In this document: positions 17,513 to 27,342 of the stretch, one piece after another | How positions within the stretch are numbered: the first letter of the stretch is position 1 | Layout of the letters: every line of letters starts with the position of its first letter | Assembly: GCF_016908275.1 (NCBI RefSeq) | Contig: NZ_JAFBDN010000004.1 | Span: forward strand, 79,374-143,373 | DNA: 64,000 nt | Source of the DNA: Periweissella beninensis | Lineage (GTDB): Bacteria; Bacillota; Bacilli; Lactobacillales; Lactobacillaceae | Direction of reading: 5' to 3' | Notes under the pieces: generated by a model | The model's database searches: none | What the model was told of the DNA's origin: nothing | The model's input: only the letters and a program-made list of their open reading frames with translations | Program-made: the position numbers and the translations under genes

Positions 17513-17974
17513 TTAAAAAGTTAAAATATTGCCTAATAAATCACCAACTTCATGATCAGCTAGCGAAATAAATTGTAATTGTAAGCGTGCTTGATTGGTA
17601 TTAACTAAGGCAACCTCACAAAAAAGATCTGTTAATTGTTCCATCTTCGTATCTGGCCACGCCACTGATGCTAACGTTACCCCAGCTTCAAGCTTAGTTG
17701 CATTATAAATACCAAAAAATTCAACAGGCATAATTGGTAATTGCTCCAATCCCACACCAATGTGTAATAACCATTGGCCTCCGTCAGCTGTTTCAATGTG
17801 GAGATTGTGATCATTGATTTGGGTATAGTAGCCGTCAAATGGCGCTTGTAGTTCTGTTCCTGTGGCAAAAACAACTAACCCATCCCCTAAGACGCCGCTG
17901 TTAAACAAATCTACTTGTGAATTAGCCAATGATTCAATTTTACCCGTTATTGGCATTGATAAAGATAATTGCAT
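17513..17974 (-). CDS. Glucose-type PTS EIIA domain protein (Crr-like)
   Basis: This free-standing 153-residue EIIA has both conserved histidines, about H56 (NDHNLHIET) and the phosphorylated H71 (LLHIGVGLEQL). Their spacing of 15 residues equals that of E. coli EIIA-Glc. It should accept phosphate from HPr and pass it to a sugar EIIB/EIIC that is not nearby, or act as a regulator. The divergent surroundings of the active site leave the sugar unknown. It probably heads the transcript leading to accB and recO. Confidence 0.85.
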   Translation of the reverse strand: MQLSLSMPITGKIESLANSQVDLFNSGVLGDGLVVFATGTELQAPFDGYYTQINDHNLHIETADGGQWLLHIGVGLEQLPIMPVEFFGIYNATKLEAGVTLASVAWPDTKMEQLTDLFCEVALVNTNQARLQLQFISLADHEVGDLLGNILTF

Positions 17975-18016
17975 GGTATTCCCCCATTAAATATATTAAG
18001 TATATTATACCGACTA

Positions 18017-18920
18017 TTACTCATTTCCAAAATAGTGAGTTTGAAATTGAACTAGTTCAGCATTGGCAATGACATCCGCTAACTCTTTAGTAACTGCTTT
18101 AGTGATTATGTGATTAGCAACTGAATCACTTAAATATTGATATTCTAATTAAAAACCTTGCACATATGCTTCATTTAAAGTATCACTATTAATCATATTT
18201 TGCTGATTAGTTTGTAATTGAACTAATTTATGCCAACGAGTTAGATAAGAAACTTTAAGGGCATTTACTTCTGCTAAATTATTTTCAGTGGTCTGACTAG
18301 CTAGATAGTTTTCAGTGGTCGTTTTAATTATTACTTGCATAGTTTTTAAACCTTGAGTTTGGGAAATGTGTTTTAGCTCATTTCGCTTATGCTTGAAAAT
18401 ATGCCAATGTTGTAATTGCCGCTTAATCCGCCACCAAGTATGGCTTTAATCATGCCGAATTGTACGATTAACTAGGGGCTCAATATTAGCTGGTAAGCGA
18501 CCATCATCAAGGGCTTGTTCTAACGCATGCAGATTCGCATTATTAATGCCTTGTAATAAACTTTTAATGACCTTACGATTGCCGGCAATAATAAGCTTAG
18601 CATAATAACCATTGCTGCAATAAATAAAATCTCGATACGATATGGGAGCGGCTGCTTATTTATGGTTAATGGTAGTGAAAAGGCCATTGTAAGTGTGATT
18701 GTCCCATGAAATCCGCCCAAAGCAAATATCAATGAATCGAGGCGATGTTTAGCACGAGGCCAGTGTTGATCGGCTAAATTAAAGCGAACAAAAAAGTACC
18801 GTAGCGCAAACATAAACATAATAGTATAAATTAAAACGGTATTTTTGGTACCAACCGACCAAGCAAGTCAGCATCCAATGCACCGACCATAATTAAAATA
18901 ACAACAAAAAAACTAGACAT
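18017..18920 (-). pseudogene. Decayed Na+/H+ antiporter (CPA1/NhaP-like)
   Basis: Conceptual translation on the minus strand gives pieces of one transporter. First is an N-terminally truncated start (MSSFFVVILIMVGALD..., stopped near 18833). A frameshift then leads to the antiporter core SLIFALGGFHGTITLTMAFS and a helix LFIAAMVIMLSLLLPAIV. After another shift comes a hydrophilic C-terminus ending FQTHYFGNE, interrupted by in-frame stops near 18449 and 18149. The antiporters are about 600-700 residues, so the first half is missing. Several independent lesions make loss of function certain. The product names of the short frames here should not be trusted as genes. Confidence 0.85.
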
Positions 18921-19044
18921 TCATTTCTCTCCCTTGCTTAAGCTTCTTATATTATAACAAGTAATATCATTGTATTTGATATTTAATCTCCCTGCAAAAC
19001 ATGCGTGCTAAAAGCTTGACAACCCTTAAAACTGTGAACCAATA

Positions 19045-19080
19045 ATAAAAAGGACTGAATTTATAAAAACTCGGCCCTTG
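19045..19080 (-). terminator. Terminator of topA
   Basis: The minus strand has an AAGG..CGAGTTT/AAATTC.GTCCTT hairpin followed by TTTATT, about 75 bases past the topA stop. A similar hairpin recurs at 57836-57870. Confidence 0.7.
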
Positions 19081-19154
19081 TTATTATATTGCATATTCAT
19101 ACTTATTACTTTGATACTTATTTTAGTACTAAGCGTTTAATAAGTTAATTTTCA

Positions 19155-21251
19155 TTATTTTTGAATATCTTCTTCGTAATCGCCATTTGGACAAACCACT
19201 TGTTTACCACCTTTAACCTTCTTTTCAACTAAGAAATGTTGATCATGTGGGCAGTTACGGGTTAGTGGCTTATCCCATGAGGTAAATTCACATTCAGGAT
19301 ACCGCGAACAACCATAAAATACGCGATTCCGGCGTGACTTACGTTCAACTACTTGACCAAGACCACAAATTGGGCACACCATTCCAATCTCTTTAATTAC
19401 CGCCTTGGTATTGCGACAATCAGGGAAGCGTGAGCAAGCAAAAAACTTACCATACTTACCTAATTTAACGACCATCGGCGCCCCACAAACTTCACAATCA
19501 AAGCCGGCAAGTTCATCTTTTACAATAATTTTTTCTAAGTTTTCTTCAGCTACTTTAACTTCTTTTTCAAAAGGACCAAAGAAATCTTCAATAACTTTTA
19601 CCCATTCTTCTTTACCTAATTCAACATTATCAAGTTTATTTTCAACATTGGCGGTAAACTTGATATCAATAATATCGGGGAAAAATTCACGAATCACCTC
19701 TTCAACAATCATCCCCAATTCCGTTGGTTCAAAGCGCCGGGCTTCTAATTTAACGTAGTTACGCCGTTGAATCGTATCTAGCGTTGGAGCATAAGTTGAT
19801 GGTCGGCCAACACCGTTTTCTTCTAATGCTTTAATTAAAGCAGCTTCTGAATAACGGGCTGGTGGCTGCGTAAAATGTTGGGCCGGATCTAGCTTAACTA
19901 AATTAACATGGTCGCCAAGCACTAAATCAGGTAAGACATTGTCCTTTTCTTTAGCAGCTGGGTAGGCTTTGGTAAACCCTGCAAACTTTGTTTTTGCACC
20001 ATTAGCCTTAAAACTTACCCCGTTTTGTTCAATTGTCACCGTCATTGTATCCAAGACTTCAGCTGTCATTTGGCTCGCAACAAAACGTGACCAAATTAAG
20101 GAATATAATTTAAACTGATCGTTGGTTAACTTGTCTTTAATTGACGTTGGTGTTCTAAAAACAGAAGATGGGCGAATCGCTTCGTGAGCATCTTGCGCGC
20201 CCTCTTGCATTTTGGTTGTTCGAGGTTTACTAGCCGCAAAATCAGCACCAAATTCAGTATGAATATATTGAGCCGCATCCGCTTTGGCACCCGCAGAAAT
20301 TCGGGTCGAATCAGTCCGCATATACGTAATGAGACCAACCGTGCCTTCCTTACCACCAAGATTAATACCTTCATACAATTGTTGGGCCGCCATCATTGTT
20401 TTACGTGTGCGGAAATTAAGTTGGGTATTGGCAGTTTGTTGCATTGTTGATGTGGTAAATGGTGGTTGTGGTTGGCGTTTCCGTTCTTTTTTAACAACAT
20501 TGGTAATCGTGAAGTCAGCTGTTTGATCAAGTTTAGCCAAAATTGCTTGCACCGCAGCATTATTGGTTAATTTTTCCTTTTTATTAGCAAGACCATAAAA
20601 TGTCGCTTTAAACTTGTTGCGTTGTTTTTTAAATTCAGCATCAACAGTCCAATACTCTTCAGGTATAAATGCTTTAATCTCTTGCTCACGTTTGATAATT
20701 AAGTCAAGTGCAATTGACTGAACACGACCTGCAGATAAACCCTTCTTTACTTTTTTCCAAAGAACTGGTGAAATTGAATACCCGACTAACCGATCTAAAA
20801 CACGGCGTGCTTGTTGGGCATCAACTAATTTCATATCAATTGAACGTGGATTTTTAAATGCATCTTTAACTGCATCTTTGGTTATTTCATTGAAAACAAC
20901 CCGATTAGTATCAGTTGGATCCAAACCTAGTAAGTAGCTTAAATGCCATGCAATTGCTTCTCCCTCACGGTCCGGATCACTTGCAAGAAAAACTTTTTTC
21001 GCGGCTTTTGCTTCTTTCCGGAGGCCTTTAATCACATCACCTTTTCCGCGAATTGAAATATATTTGGGTTCAAAGTGATTTTCAATATCAATACCCATTT
21101 GCGATTTTGGCAAATCACGGACATGTCCTAGTGAGGCCACTACTTTGTAGGTACTCCCTAGATATTTTTCGATTGTTTTGGCTTTAGATGGTGATTCGAC
21201 AATCACCAAATTTTTTTTGCGTTTTGTAGTTTTCTTTACAGTAGTCGCCAT
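19155..21251 (-). CDS. topA: DNA topoisomerase I
   Basis: The type IA enzyme relaxes negative supercoils. In 698 residues it has the TOPRIM domain ([31 protein letters not shown]), the catalytic Tyr in [14 protein letters not shown], and three C-terminal zinc-ribbon repeats (CEVCGAP...CSRFPDC; CPICG...CSRYPEC; CPHD...CPNG). The Lys-rich N-terminus is normal. It lies downstream of dprA on the same strand, as in many Firmicutes. Confidence 0.97.
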   Translation of the reverse strand: MATTVKKTTKRKKNLVIVESPSKAKTIEKYLGSTYKVVASLGHVRDLPKSQMGIDIENHFEPKYISIRGKGDVIKGLRKEAKAAKKVFLASDPDREGEAIAWHLSYLLGLDPTDTNRVVFNEITKDAVKDAFKNPRSIDMKLVDAQQARRVLDRLVGYSISPVLWKKVKKGLSAGRVQSIALDLIIKREQEIKAFIPEEYWTVDAEFKKQRNKFKATFYGLANKKEKLTNNAAVQAILAKLDQTADFTITNVVKKERKRQPQPPFTTSTMQQTANTQLNFRTRKTMMAAQQLYEGINLGGKEGTVGLITYMRTDSTRISAGAKADAAQYIHTEFGADFAASKPRTTKMQEGAQDAHEAIRPSSVFRTPTSIKDKLTNDQFKLYSLIWSRFVASQMTAEVLDTMTVTIEQNGVSFKANGAKTKFAGFTKAYPAAKEKDNVLPDLVLGDHVNLVKLDPAQHFTQPPARYSEAALIKALEENGVGRPSTYAPTLDTIQRRNYVKLEARRFEPTELGMIVEEVIREFFPDIIDIKFTANVENKLDNVELGKEEWVKVIEDFFGPFEKEVKVAEENLEKIIVKDELAGFDCEVCGAPMVVKLGKYGKFFACSRFPDCRNTKAVIKEIGMVCPICGLGQVVERKSRRNRVFYGCSRYPECEFTSWDKPLTRNCPHDQHFLVEKKVKGGKQVVCPNGDYEEDIQK

Positions 21252-21364
21252 AAATGCTCCTAATTGTTTTTTTTCTTCTTATTTAAATATTAGTACCGTT
21301 CTTTTATCGGTCAATTAGGACAATACCACAAATTAAATAAGCATGTCAAAAGCTAATCTTAAAT

Positions 21365-22249
21365 TTAAGGTAAATATTTAAAATTAGTTAACGCCGCCGC
21401 AATAATATTATTAGCCCCTATAACACATTCAGCTCCTTCATTTAAAAGCGCATTACTACCTTTAAAGTGCTCATTTAACGCTGGACCAGGAATTGCTAAT
21501 ACATTACGATTGGCATGTAAGGCCATATTAGCGGTGATTAAACTACCTGATTTTTGCCGTGCTTCAACAACGACCGTTGCTTGACAAAGGCCGGCAATAA
21601 TACGATTACGAGCTGGAAAATGGTGTTTTCGTGGTGGTGTATCAAGTGGATACTCTGAAAGGACTAAACCATATGCTTTAACTTGGGCCTGCAAACTCGC
21701 AAGTTGTTGCGGATATACCTGATTAAGCCCTGTGCCAATGCACCCAATTGCGACGCCACCATGCTGGATAGTCAATTGGTGGGCCCACCCATCAATCCCT
21801 TGGGCTAACCCACTAACAACGCCAATTCCCTTAGCAATTATTTCGGGTAGTAACTGATCTAAAACATGATAGCTATGTTTGTCAGGCAAACGAGACCCGA
21901 CTAAGGCAATTTTTGGTAGTTTTAATGCCCGTAAATCACCCTGATAAAATAAAATTAATGGTGGTAACGCTATTTCTTTTAATAATAACGGATACGCTAA
22001 ATCACAAATTGCTAAAAAAGGCCCTTGTTTGTGGGCTTGCTGATAGTGATGCTCTGACAAGTATGCATGCCCAATTAATGTCTGAAGACTAGTTGGCAAC
22101 GTTAGAATTTCAAATAAAACATGCGTTGTTAACGGTAGTGTTGCTTGGGGATGCTTTTGGAGCCATTGCCATACGTGCTGTTGCCGCTTTAAACCAATAT
22201 GGGGGACTAATGTTAATAGTAATAAATAATCTCTTAATTTCATAAACAC
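21365..22249 (-). CDS. dprA: DNA-processing protein DprA
   Basis: DprA protects incoming single-stranded DNA in natural transformation and loads RecA. The 294-residue protein has an N-terminal helical domain and the Rossmann core with VGSRLPDKHSYHVL, GVVSGLAQGIDGWAH, GCIGTGLNQVYP, and the ARNRIIAGL and SGSLITA segments. It appears complete but lacks the extra C-terminal domain found in some species. It starts 109 bases after rnhB, beyond a terminator, so it probably has its own promoter. Confidence 0.93.
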   Translation of the reverse strand: MFMKLRDYLLLLTLVPHIGLKRQQHVWQWLQKHPQATLPLTTHVLFEILTLPTSLQTLIGHAYLSEHHYQQAHKQGPFLAICDLAYPLLLKEIALPPLILFYQGDLRALKLPKIALVGSRLPDKHSYHVLDQLLPEIIAKGIGVVSGLAQGIDGWAHQLTIQHGGVAIGCIGTGLNQVYPQQLASLQAQVKAYGLVLSEYPLDTPPRKHHFPARNRIIAGLCQATVVVEARQKSGSLITANMALHANRNVLAIPGPALNEHFKGSNALLNEGAECVIGANNIIAAALTNFKYLP

Positions 22250-22303
22250 CTCGTATTAAAATACATAATTAATCTTTATATAAAATACGGAGTGGTCAAA
22301 CTT

Positions 22304-22343
22304 AAAACCCCACAGAATTAAAAGAGATTCACCGTGGGGTTTT
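22304..22343 (-). terminator. Terminator of rnhB
   Basis: AAAACCCCAC and GTGGGGTTTT arms flank an 18-20 base loop, directly after the rnhB stop on the minus strand. The symmetry allows function in both directions. Confidence 0.85.
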
Positions 22344-22357
22344 ACTAATAAGGTTTA

Positions 22358-23119
22358 TTACAAATATTTTTTAACAGGGGCAAAACTTTTACGATGCAGT
22401 GGTGTAACCCCATACTTAACGAGCGCTGCTATATGCTTTTTAGTACCATAACCAGCATTTTGAGCAAAATCATAGCCAGGGTATGTTTTAGCGAAGGCTG
22501 CCATCATATCATCACGCGTAACTTTAGCGATAATACTAGCTGCCCCAATCGATGCTGACCGTGCATCCCCTTTAATTAATTTATCTTGAGGAATGGCTAA
22601 ATCAACCGTCATCGCATCAATTAATAAGTGATTAGGAACTAACTCAAGATTTTCAATAGCAGTTTGCATAGCCACTCTACTTGCTTCATAAATATTTATC
22701 TCATCGATTATCGGTGGTTCTACCACCCCGGTGGCCCATGCTAGGGCCCGCTCTTTAATTAAAGGCGCAAGTTGTCGCCGTTGGTGGTCATTTAATTGTT
22801 TAGAATCATTAACACCAACTAACAAAAAGTCTTGCGGTAAAATAACCGCTGCCGCAACCACAGGCCCTGCTAATGGTCCACGACCAACCTCATCAACGCC
22901 GGCAATATATTTGACTCCGGCGTGCCACAGTTCTTTTTCAAGTTGGAGATGCTGCTCAAAACGGATTAATTTAGCTTGTTGCTTAGCATATTGCTTATAC
23001 CAATTATTAACCGCTGCCTGAACTCCTTTACGTGGATCGGCTTTCAATGCTGTTAAAAATGCTTCATCGGGCTCAACTAAGGTTGCCAATTGTTGCTTGA
23101 TTGCTAAAATAGTTGCCAC
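22358..23119 (-). CDS. rnhB: Ribonuclease HII
   Basis: RNase HII removes ribonucleotides from DNA. The 253-residue protein has the metal-binding motif GVDEVGRGPLAGPVVAAAVI, DSKQL, and ATGVVEPPIIDEINI, with the catalytic acidic residues present. An N-terminal extension of about 70 residues before the catalytic domain is usual for the family in Firmicutes. It directly abuts rbgA (next base), and the two share a transcript. Confidence 0.96.
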   Translation of the reverse strand: MATILAIKQQLATLVEPDEAFLTALKADPRKGVQAAVNNWYKQYAKQQAKLIRFEQHLQLEKELWHAGVKYIAGVDEVGRGPLAGPVVAAAVILPQDFLLVGVNDSKQLNDHQRRQLAPLIKERALAWATGVVEPPIIDEINIYEASRVAMQTAIENLELVPNHLLIDAMTVDLAIPQDKLIKGDARSASIGAASIIAKVTRDDMMAAFAKTYPGYDFAQNAGYGTKKHIAALVKYGVTPLHRKSFAPVKKYL

Positions 23120-23989
23120 TTAAGCCTCCTCCGTGGTAGTCCGATAAGTAGCAACTTTTTCGATAGTATAACGACCTAGCTTACCGCGGCGTAAATCAAG
23201 CATCATTCGTTCTGCTGCTCGATCATAATCATCACGAAAACCTAATTTTTGCGTAATGGTTAATAAAATATCAACATCGCTTTGTGTTTCAAAAATCGCC
23301 GGACTTAAATGATAGCGTTCAATCATTGCTTGCGGCTTATCAAGACGATAAAACGCAATAATGGCTAAAGCAATATCGTCTTTGGCTAATAGCGCATCTT
23401 TAATCGCTCCCGTCATTGCTAAATGCTTACCTACCAACGGATCTTCAAATTTTGGCCATAAAACACCTGGTGTATCAAGTAGTTGTAAATTAGTGGGCGT
23501 TTTCAACCACTGTTGCTTTTTAGTGACTCCTGGTCGATCACCAGTAATGGCAACGTTTTTCATTACTAAATGGTTTAACAGCGTTGATTTCCCTACGTTA
23601 GGAATACCAGCAACCAATGCCCGCAATGGTTGTTCTTTAATTCCTCGCTCAGCATCTTTGGCGAGCTTATCTTTTAACACTAATTTAGCGGCTTTAGTAA
23701 CTGTTTGCGGTGTTTTATGATCTCTCGAATCTAAGCCAATGGCATGAATACCCTGTTGGCGATAAAAAGTTAACCATCGACTAGTTTCATCTGGATCAGC
23801 TAAGTCCGTTTTTGTCATAATTAATAATCGTGGTTTATTGGTGATTATTTCATCCAATTGTGGATTACGTGAAGCAGCTGGAATTCGCGCATCAACTAGT
23901 TCAAAAACAATATCAACAACGTTCAAATTTTCCCGCATTTGGCGAAAAGCTTTAGCCATATGGCCGGGATACCATTGAATATTTGCCAT
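23120..23989 (-). CDS. rbgA: Ribosome biogenesis GTPase RbgA (YlqF)
   Basis: RbgA is a circularly permuted GTPase required late in 50S subunit assembly. The G4 motif (MTKTDL) precedes G1 (GIPNVGKSTLLNHL), G2 and G3 (LLDTPGVLWP), which is diagnostic. The N-terminus QWYPGHMAKA and the C-terminal RNA-binding helices complete a normal 289-residue protein. It opens the rbgA-rnhB unit with a TAAGGAG site before the ATG. Confidence 0.96.
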   Translation of the reverse strand: MANIQWYPGHMAKAFRQMRENLNVVDIVFELVDARIPAASRNPQLDEIITNKPRLLIMTKTDLADPDETSRWLTFYRQQGIHAIGLDSRDHKTPQTVTKAAKLVLKDKLAKDAERGIKEQPLRALVAGIPNVGKSTLLNHLVMKNVAITGDRPGVTKKQQWLKTPTNLQLLDTPGVLWPKFEDPLVGKHLAMTGAIKDALLAKDDIALAIIAFYRLDKPQAMIERYHLSPAIFETQSDVDILLTITQKLGFRDDYDRAAERMMLDLRRGKLGRYTIEKVATYRTTTEEA

Positions 23990-24202
23990 AAATTAATAAC
24001 TCCTTAGGTTAGAGACACTAATGTCTTATCTGTATTTTGGGCAATCTTAAAAATTAATAGTTTGGTTTAATTTTTTTATCAAGCAAACTACTTTAGCAAA
24101 AGGCTAAAATAGTCTCAAGTATAGCCAATCTTATTCTAGCATTTAATGCTAACTGCTGTCTTAGTTAATCTCAAGATATTAACAATATTACATTAAATAC
24201 AT

Positions 24203-24239
24203 TAGGCGTTAGTAGCTTTAAAAAAGTTACCAACGCCTA
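24203..24239 (-). terminator. Hairpin after yozE, probable terminator
   Basis: TAGGCGTTGGTA and TACTAACGCCTA arms form a strong hairpin just after the yozE-like stop. The T-tract on the minus strand is weak, so termination is likely but not certain. Confidence 0.55.
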
Positions 24240-24253
24240 TTTGTACTAAATTA

Positions 24254-24472
24254 TTAACAATTATCTAAATATCTTTGCCAAGCGTCATCAAAAACATCCA
24301 TACTTGGTAAATAGCCAGCTGTTAATTCTAAATATTCCGTAATTTCATGATAATTTTGGCTTTGCTTTGGAAACGCATGATCTAAAGCAGCATTATGCGC
24401 AAAAATACTGACCAAATCAGCCTGATCATCGCTACGTTGCGTTAATAAATAGTGATAAAAAGAATCCTGCAT
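24254..24472 (-). CDS. YozE-family protein (UPF0346)
   Basis: This 72-residue protein matches the YozE SAM-like fold by its pattern FYHYLLTQR...D..SIFAHNAALDHAFPKQSQNYHEITEYLE and a C-terminal DDAWQRYLD. The function is unknown. The ATG overlaps the stop of the ypmS-like gene by one base, which suggests translational coupling. Confidence 0.88.
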   Translation of the reverse strand: MQDSFYHYLLTQRSDDQADLVSIFAHNAALDHAFPKQSQNYHEITEYLELTAGYLPSMDVFDDAWQRYLDNC

Positions 24473-25059
24473 TATTTTATTCCACCTTCAAAAACAAATT
24501 TATCATTATCAATGTCAATCGTTTTTGCATGAATCGTGAGCCCATTACTTAGTTTTAAAGCATTTAAATCGAATAAAATTGATTCACTTTTGGCATTAAC
24601 ATGCACCCAATTTGGTAAGCTATATGTCTGCTTTAAAACAGCCAAGACTAATGAGACTGGTAGATTTAAAGAACCAACAGCCATTGAGCTTGCCTTTAAA
24701 TTAATATTACCGGCCTTTGTGACGGTTGGCTTAAAGGTGATTCCAGCGTTAATATTTTGGCCCAGGATTTTAACGGTTCCTGTCAAAAGCGCCTCATCAG
24801 TAATGACAAACTGGAGTTTAGTTTGCTTATTTTGATATTGACTTAAAAAATGTTTAGCTAAGCGATTAATTTGATTTTTTTGTAAACTAATTTCAAAATC
24901 TGAGGTTTTCGTATTCACTTGTTGCGTTTCTTGATAATTGTTAGGCACGAATACCAAAGTTGTTGCTGTGATACCACTGATAATAATAAGCGTGGCTAAT
25001 GCCCAAAACAACCAAAACCACAAACGTGTTGGTGCCTTTTGTTTCCGTTCTCTTTGCAT
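24472..25059 (-). CDS. YpmS-family membrane-anchored protein (DUF2140)
   Basis: The 195-residue protein begins with a basic stretch and one membrane helix (about 15-37, LWFWLFWALATLIIISGITA). An extracytoplasmic beta-rich domain follows with SKLQF/LTGTVKILGQ and LPVSLVLAVLKQTYSLP. YpmS proteins lie next to a YpmR lipase-like gene and yozE in many Firmicutes, exactly as here. The biochemical role is unknown. Confidence 0.85.
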   Translation of the reverse strand: MQRERKQKAPTRLWFWLFWALATLIIISGITATTLVFVPNNYQETQQVNTKTSDFEISLQKNQINRLAKHFLSQYQNKQTKLQFVITDEALLTGTVKILGQNINAGITFKPTVTKAGNINLKASSMAVGSLNLPVSLVLAVLKQTYSLPNWVHVNAKSESILFDLNALKLSNGLTIHAKTIDIDNDKFVFEGGIK

Positions 25060-25073
25060 GCTTACTCTCCTTA

Positions 25074-25961
25074 CTATTTTTCATAGAGCCATGTCGCCTT
25101 ATGTTTTATCATTGTAGCATACAACTTTTTGGTCATATAGTTGTATCCTTTGCTATTAGGATGAAAATGATCACTTTTCGCAATATAGGCATTTTTTTCA
25201 TCCGTTATCTTATTTTCATGTAATGTTTTGACCACTCCTTCAACAGACGAGGCATTCGCTTCCTGTAATAATTTTTGTTTAGCCAAGGCACTTTGGTATT
25301 GGCCAAAAGTAAGTTGTTTAAAGGTTGAAACATAGTAGCCATGATATTTTTTGACAATTTTTTTATTAATATTGTTATATGCAATAACGCTAGTATTTAT
25401 ACTTTGTAAATTAGCAAAGTAAACATAAAGTGGATTGTAGTTACCAAACACAAAAATTGGTGCAGTTTTATTGTAGCGGCGAATTGACTGCATTAATTTT
25501 GTCAACTTGGCTGTATACTCAGGTTCGCTCGCTTTAATCGCCTGCGTTAATTCCTTAGCTGAGCGATCGAGAACACTCCCACCAATTTTTTGAATTAAAT
25601 CATCCCCCCCAACGGTCATAATAATGGCATCGGCTTTTTTAATTGCAATTTGCTGTTGGGTACTATTCGTTAAATGCTGATTAATTTGATCGGACCGATC
25701 TCCTGAATTACCATAATTAAGCACTTTTGTAGGAACTACTAATTTATTGTTAATTAATTTCGCTAAGCGTTGCGTATAGCCACCTTGCTTAGTCGAATCA
25801 CCCATCCCTTCAGTTAAGGAATCACCAAGGGCGACTAATTTTAACTGTGGTTTAACAGTTTCTTTATTATTCATATACTTATAATAAGCCAAACCAACAA
25901 TTCCAATGCCAACAACTGTAGCGGAAATGGTGATGAGGGCCCTTTTTTTATTTAGTCGCAT
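25074..25961 (-). CDS. SGNH/GDSL-type esterase, YpmR-like, membrane-anchored
   Basis: A basic N-terminus with one membrane helix (about residues 6-24) is followed by an SGNH hydrolase domain. This has block I LVALGDSLTEGMGD (Ser nucleophile), block II NYGNSGDRSDQ, block III TVGGDDLI, and block V SDHFHPNSKGY (Asp/His). It would act outside the membrane on an ester such as a lipid or cell-wall acetyl group. I chose the ATG at 25961, which AAGGAG precedes; longer starts upstream have no such site. It forms a unit with the ypmS- and yozE-like genes. Confidence 0.88.
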   Translation of the reverse strand: MRLNKKRALITISATVVGIGIVGLAYYKYMNNKETVKPQLKLVALGDSLTEGMGDSTKQGGYTQRLAKLINNKLVVPTKVLNYGNSGDRSDQINQHLTNSTQQQIAIKKADAIIMTVGGDDLIQKIGGSVLDRSAKELTQAIKASEPEYTAKLTKLMQSIRRYNKTAPIFVFGNYNPLYVYFANLQSINTSVIAYNNINKKIVKKYHGYYVSTFKQLTFGQYQSALAKQKLLQEANASSVEGVVKTLHENKITDEKNAYIAKSDHFHPNSKGYNYMTKKLYATMIKHKATWLYEK

Positions 25962-26425
25962 GCTGCTTCTCCTTAATCGTATCTTCATTAAAATAATAAC
26001 CACGAATCACTATTAATTACAAGCCTCCTTTCATGTTAACACCACATCTTGACTAAAATTTTAACCAGCTTCTTAGTTTGTAAAAACTCGCTATTCACTC
26101 GAATTTTTATTTATTCTAGTTCTTGAAAAGTTATAACCATCAATCCCAATAAACAAATTAAAGCAAAATTAACTGGTATGCCAGACTACACTATCCAATT
26201 AATTACTTTAAACATCACTAAAAGATAAGGCTACACATTTTAAGCAAGCTTAGTGTTTTAGATGCGGCGATACATTAAAAAAGCAGCTAATTCAAACTTG
26301 AATTAGTTGCTTAATAAGTTAATCGCATTATTTAATCTATCAATCTCATTGCCAAAGAAGCCTAAAAGGCAAATCTGTGGTGGCAGTAGCTCTTATAATT
26401 ATCTTTTAGTTTTGCTACAAAGTCC
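25962..26425. other. Intergenic region upstream of the SGNH esterase gene
   Basis: Apart from the degV terminator I see no gene here. The sequence between about 26010 and 26270 is AT-rich and must hold the esterase promoter, but I cannot name a convincing -35/-10 pair. Confidence 0.4.
26276..26312 (-). terminator. Terminator of degV
   Basis: GCAACTAATTCAAG/TTTGAATTAGCTGC hairpin followed by TTTTTT on the minus strand. It is one of the recurrent CTAATTC hairpins. Confidence 0.8.
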
Positions 26426-27271
26426 TTAATCTGCGTACAAATACGAAATCGCAATGGCCCCAGGGCCCGCATGCGTTGACAGAATTGGTGAAGATTGCTC
26501 TAACAAAATTTCACTATCCGGAAAGTGTGCTTGCATTTGTGCGACGACTGTTTGACCAACCGTCAAAGCCCCAACGTGTGAAACACCAATTTTTTCAATT
26601 TTTGGATAGCTAGCCATGTCATTATATAGTTGAGTATAAAATTTATTAATTGTTTTATTACCCCGGCCTTTACTGTTAATCGTAATAGCCCCATTAATTA
26701 ATTCAATAATTACTTTGATATTTAAAAAACCACCAACTACCCCAGCAACTTTACTTAAACGACCACCAGCAACAAGGTTATCTAGATTATCAACCGCCAA
26801 AAATAGCCGCGTATGTTGTCGAATATCAGTCATTTTTGCCAAAATAGTCGCTTTAGTTTGACCAGCCGCCGCCATTTGTGCCGCTGCAATAACCTGAAAC
26901 GCTAAACCACGATCAGCAAATTGCGAATCGATAACCGTTACCTTAGCATGGGTTAATTCAGCTGCTTGATGTGCAGCATGGACGGTCCCTGATAAATGCT
27001 CAGTCATATGAATACTAATTATTTCGGTATCATCATCAGCTAATTGATTGTATATATCAACAAATGAACCCAATGGTGGTTGGCTCGTTTTCGGTAAAGC
27101 ATGGGCTAGTGCCATCTTATCCATGAATTCGGAACGTTGAATTGTCTCGCCGTCAAAATAGACGGTCCCATCTATCATTACAGATAAGGGGACAATTTTA
27201 ATATCATATTGTGCAATTTCTGCTGGTGATAATTGGACGGATGAATCAGTCACAATTTTAATTTGGGTCAT
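26426..27271 (-). CDS. DegV-family fatty-acid-binding protein (FakB-like)
   Basis: DegV proteins bind a fatty acid; those that work with FakA present it for phosphorylation. The 281-residue protein has the N-terminal IVTDSSVQLSPAEI, the lipid-contacting SQPPLGSFVDIY and SIHMTEHLSGTV segments, DSQFADRGLAF and a C-terminal HAGPGAIAISYL. No fakA is adjacent, so the assignment to fatty-acid kinase is inferred. It is a single-gene unit with its own terminator. Confidence 0.9.
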   Translation of the reverse strand: MTQIKIVTDSSVQLSPAEIAQYDIKIVPLSVMIDGTVYFDGETIQRSEFMDKMALAHALPKTSQPPLGSFVDIYNQLADDDTEIISIHMTEHLSGTVHAAHQAAELTHAKVTVIDSQFADRGLAFQVIAAAQMAAAGQTKATILAKMTDIRQHTRLFLAVDNLDNLVAGGRLSKVAGVVGGFLNIKVIIELINGAITINSKGRGNKTINKFYTQLYNDMASYPKIEKIGVSHVGALTVGQTVVAQMQAHFPDSEILLEQSSPILSTHAGPGAIAISYLYAD

Positions 27272-27342
27272 TAATTTTTTCTCCCAGTGGAATCATTTAT
27301 GGTCATAACCATTTGCAAATAATTATAGCAGATATAAGCATA

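Noticed and set aside
18149..18340. Separate 63-residue protein
   Set aside because: It is one piece of the decayed antiporter, continuing past its stop in the same frame.
18520..18819. Separate 99-residue membrane protein
   Set aside because: It is the transmembrane section of the same decayed antiporter.
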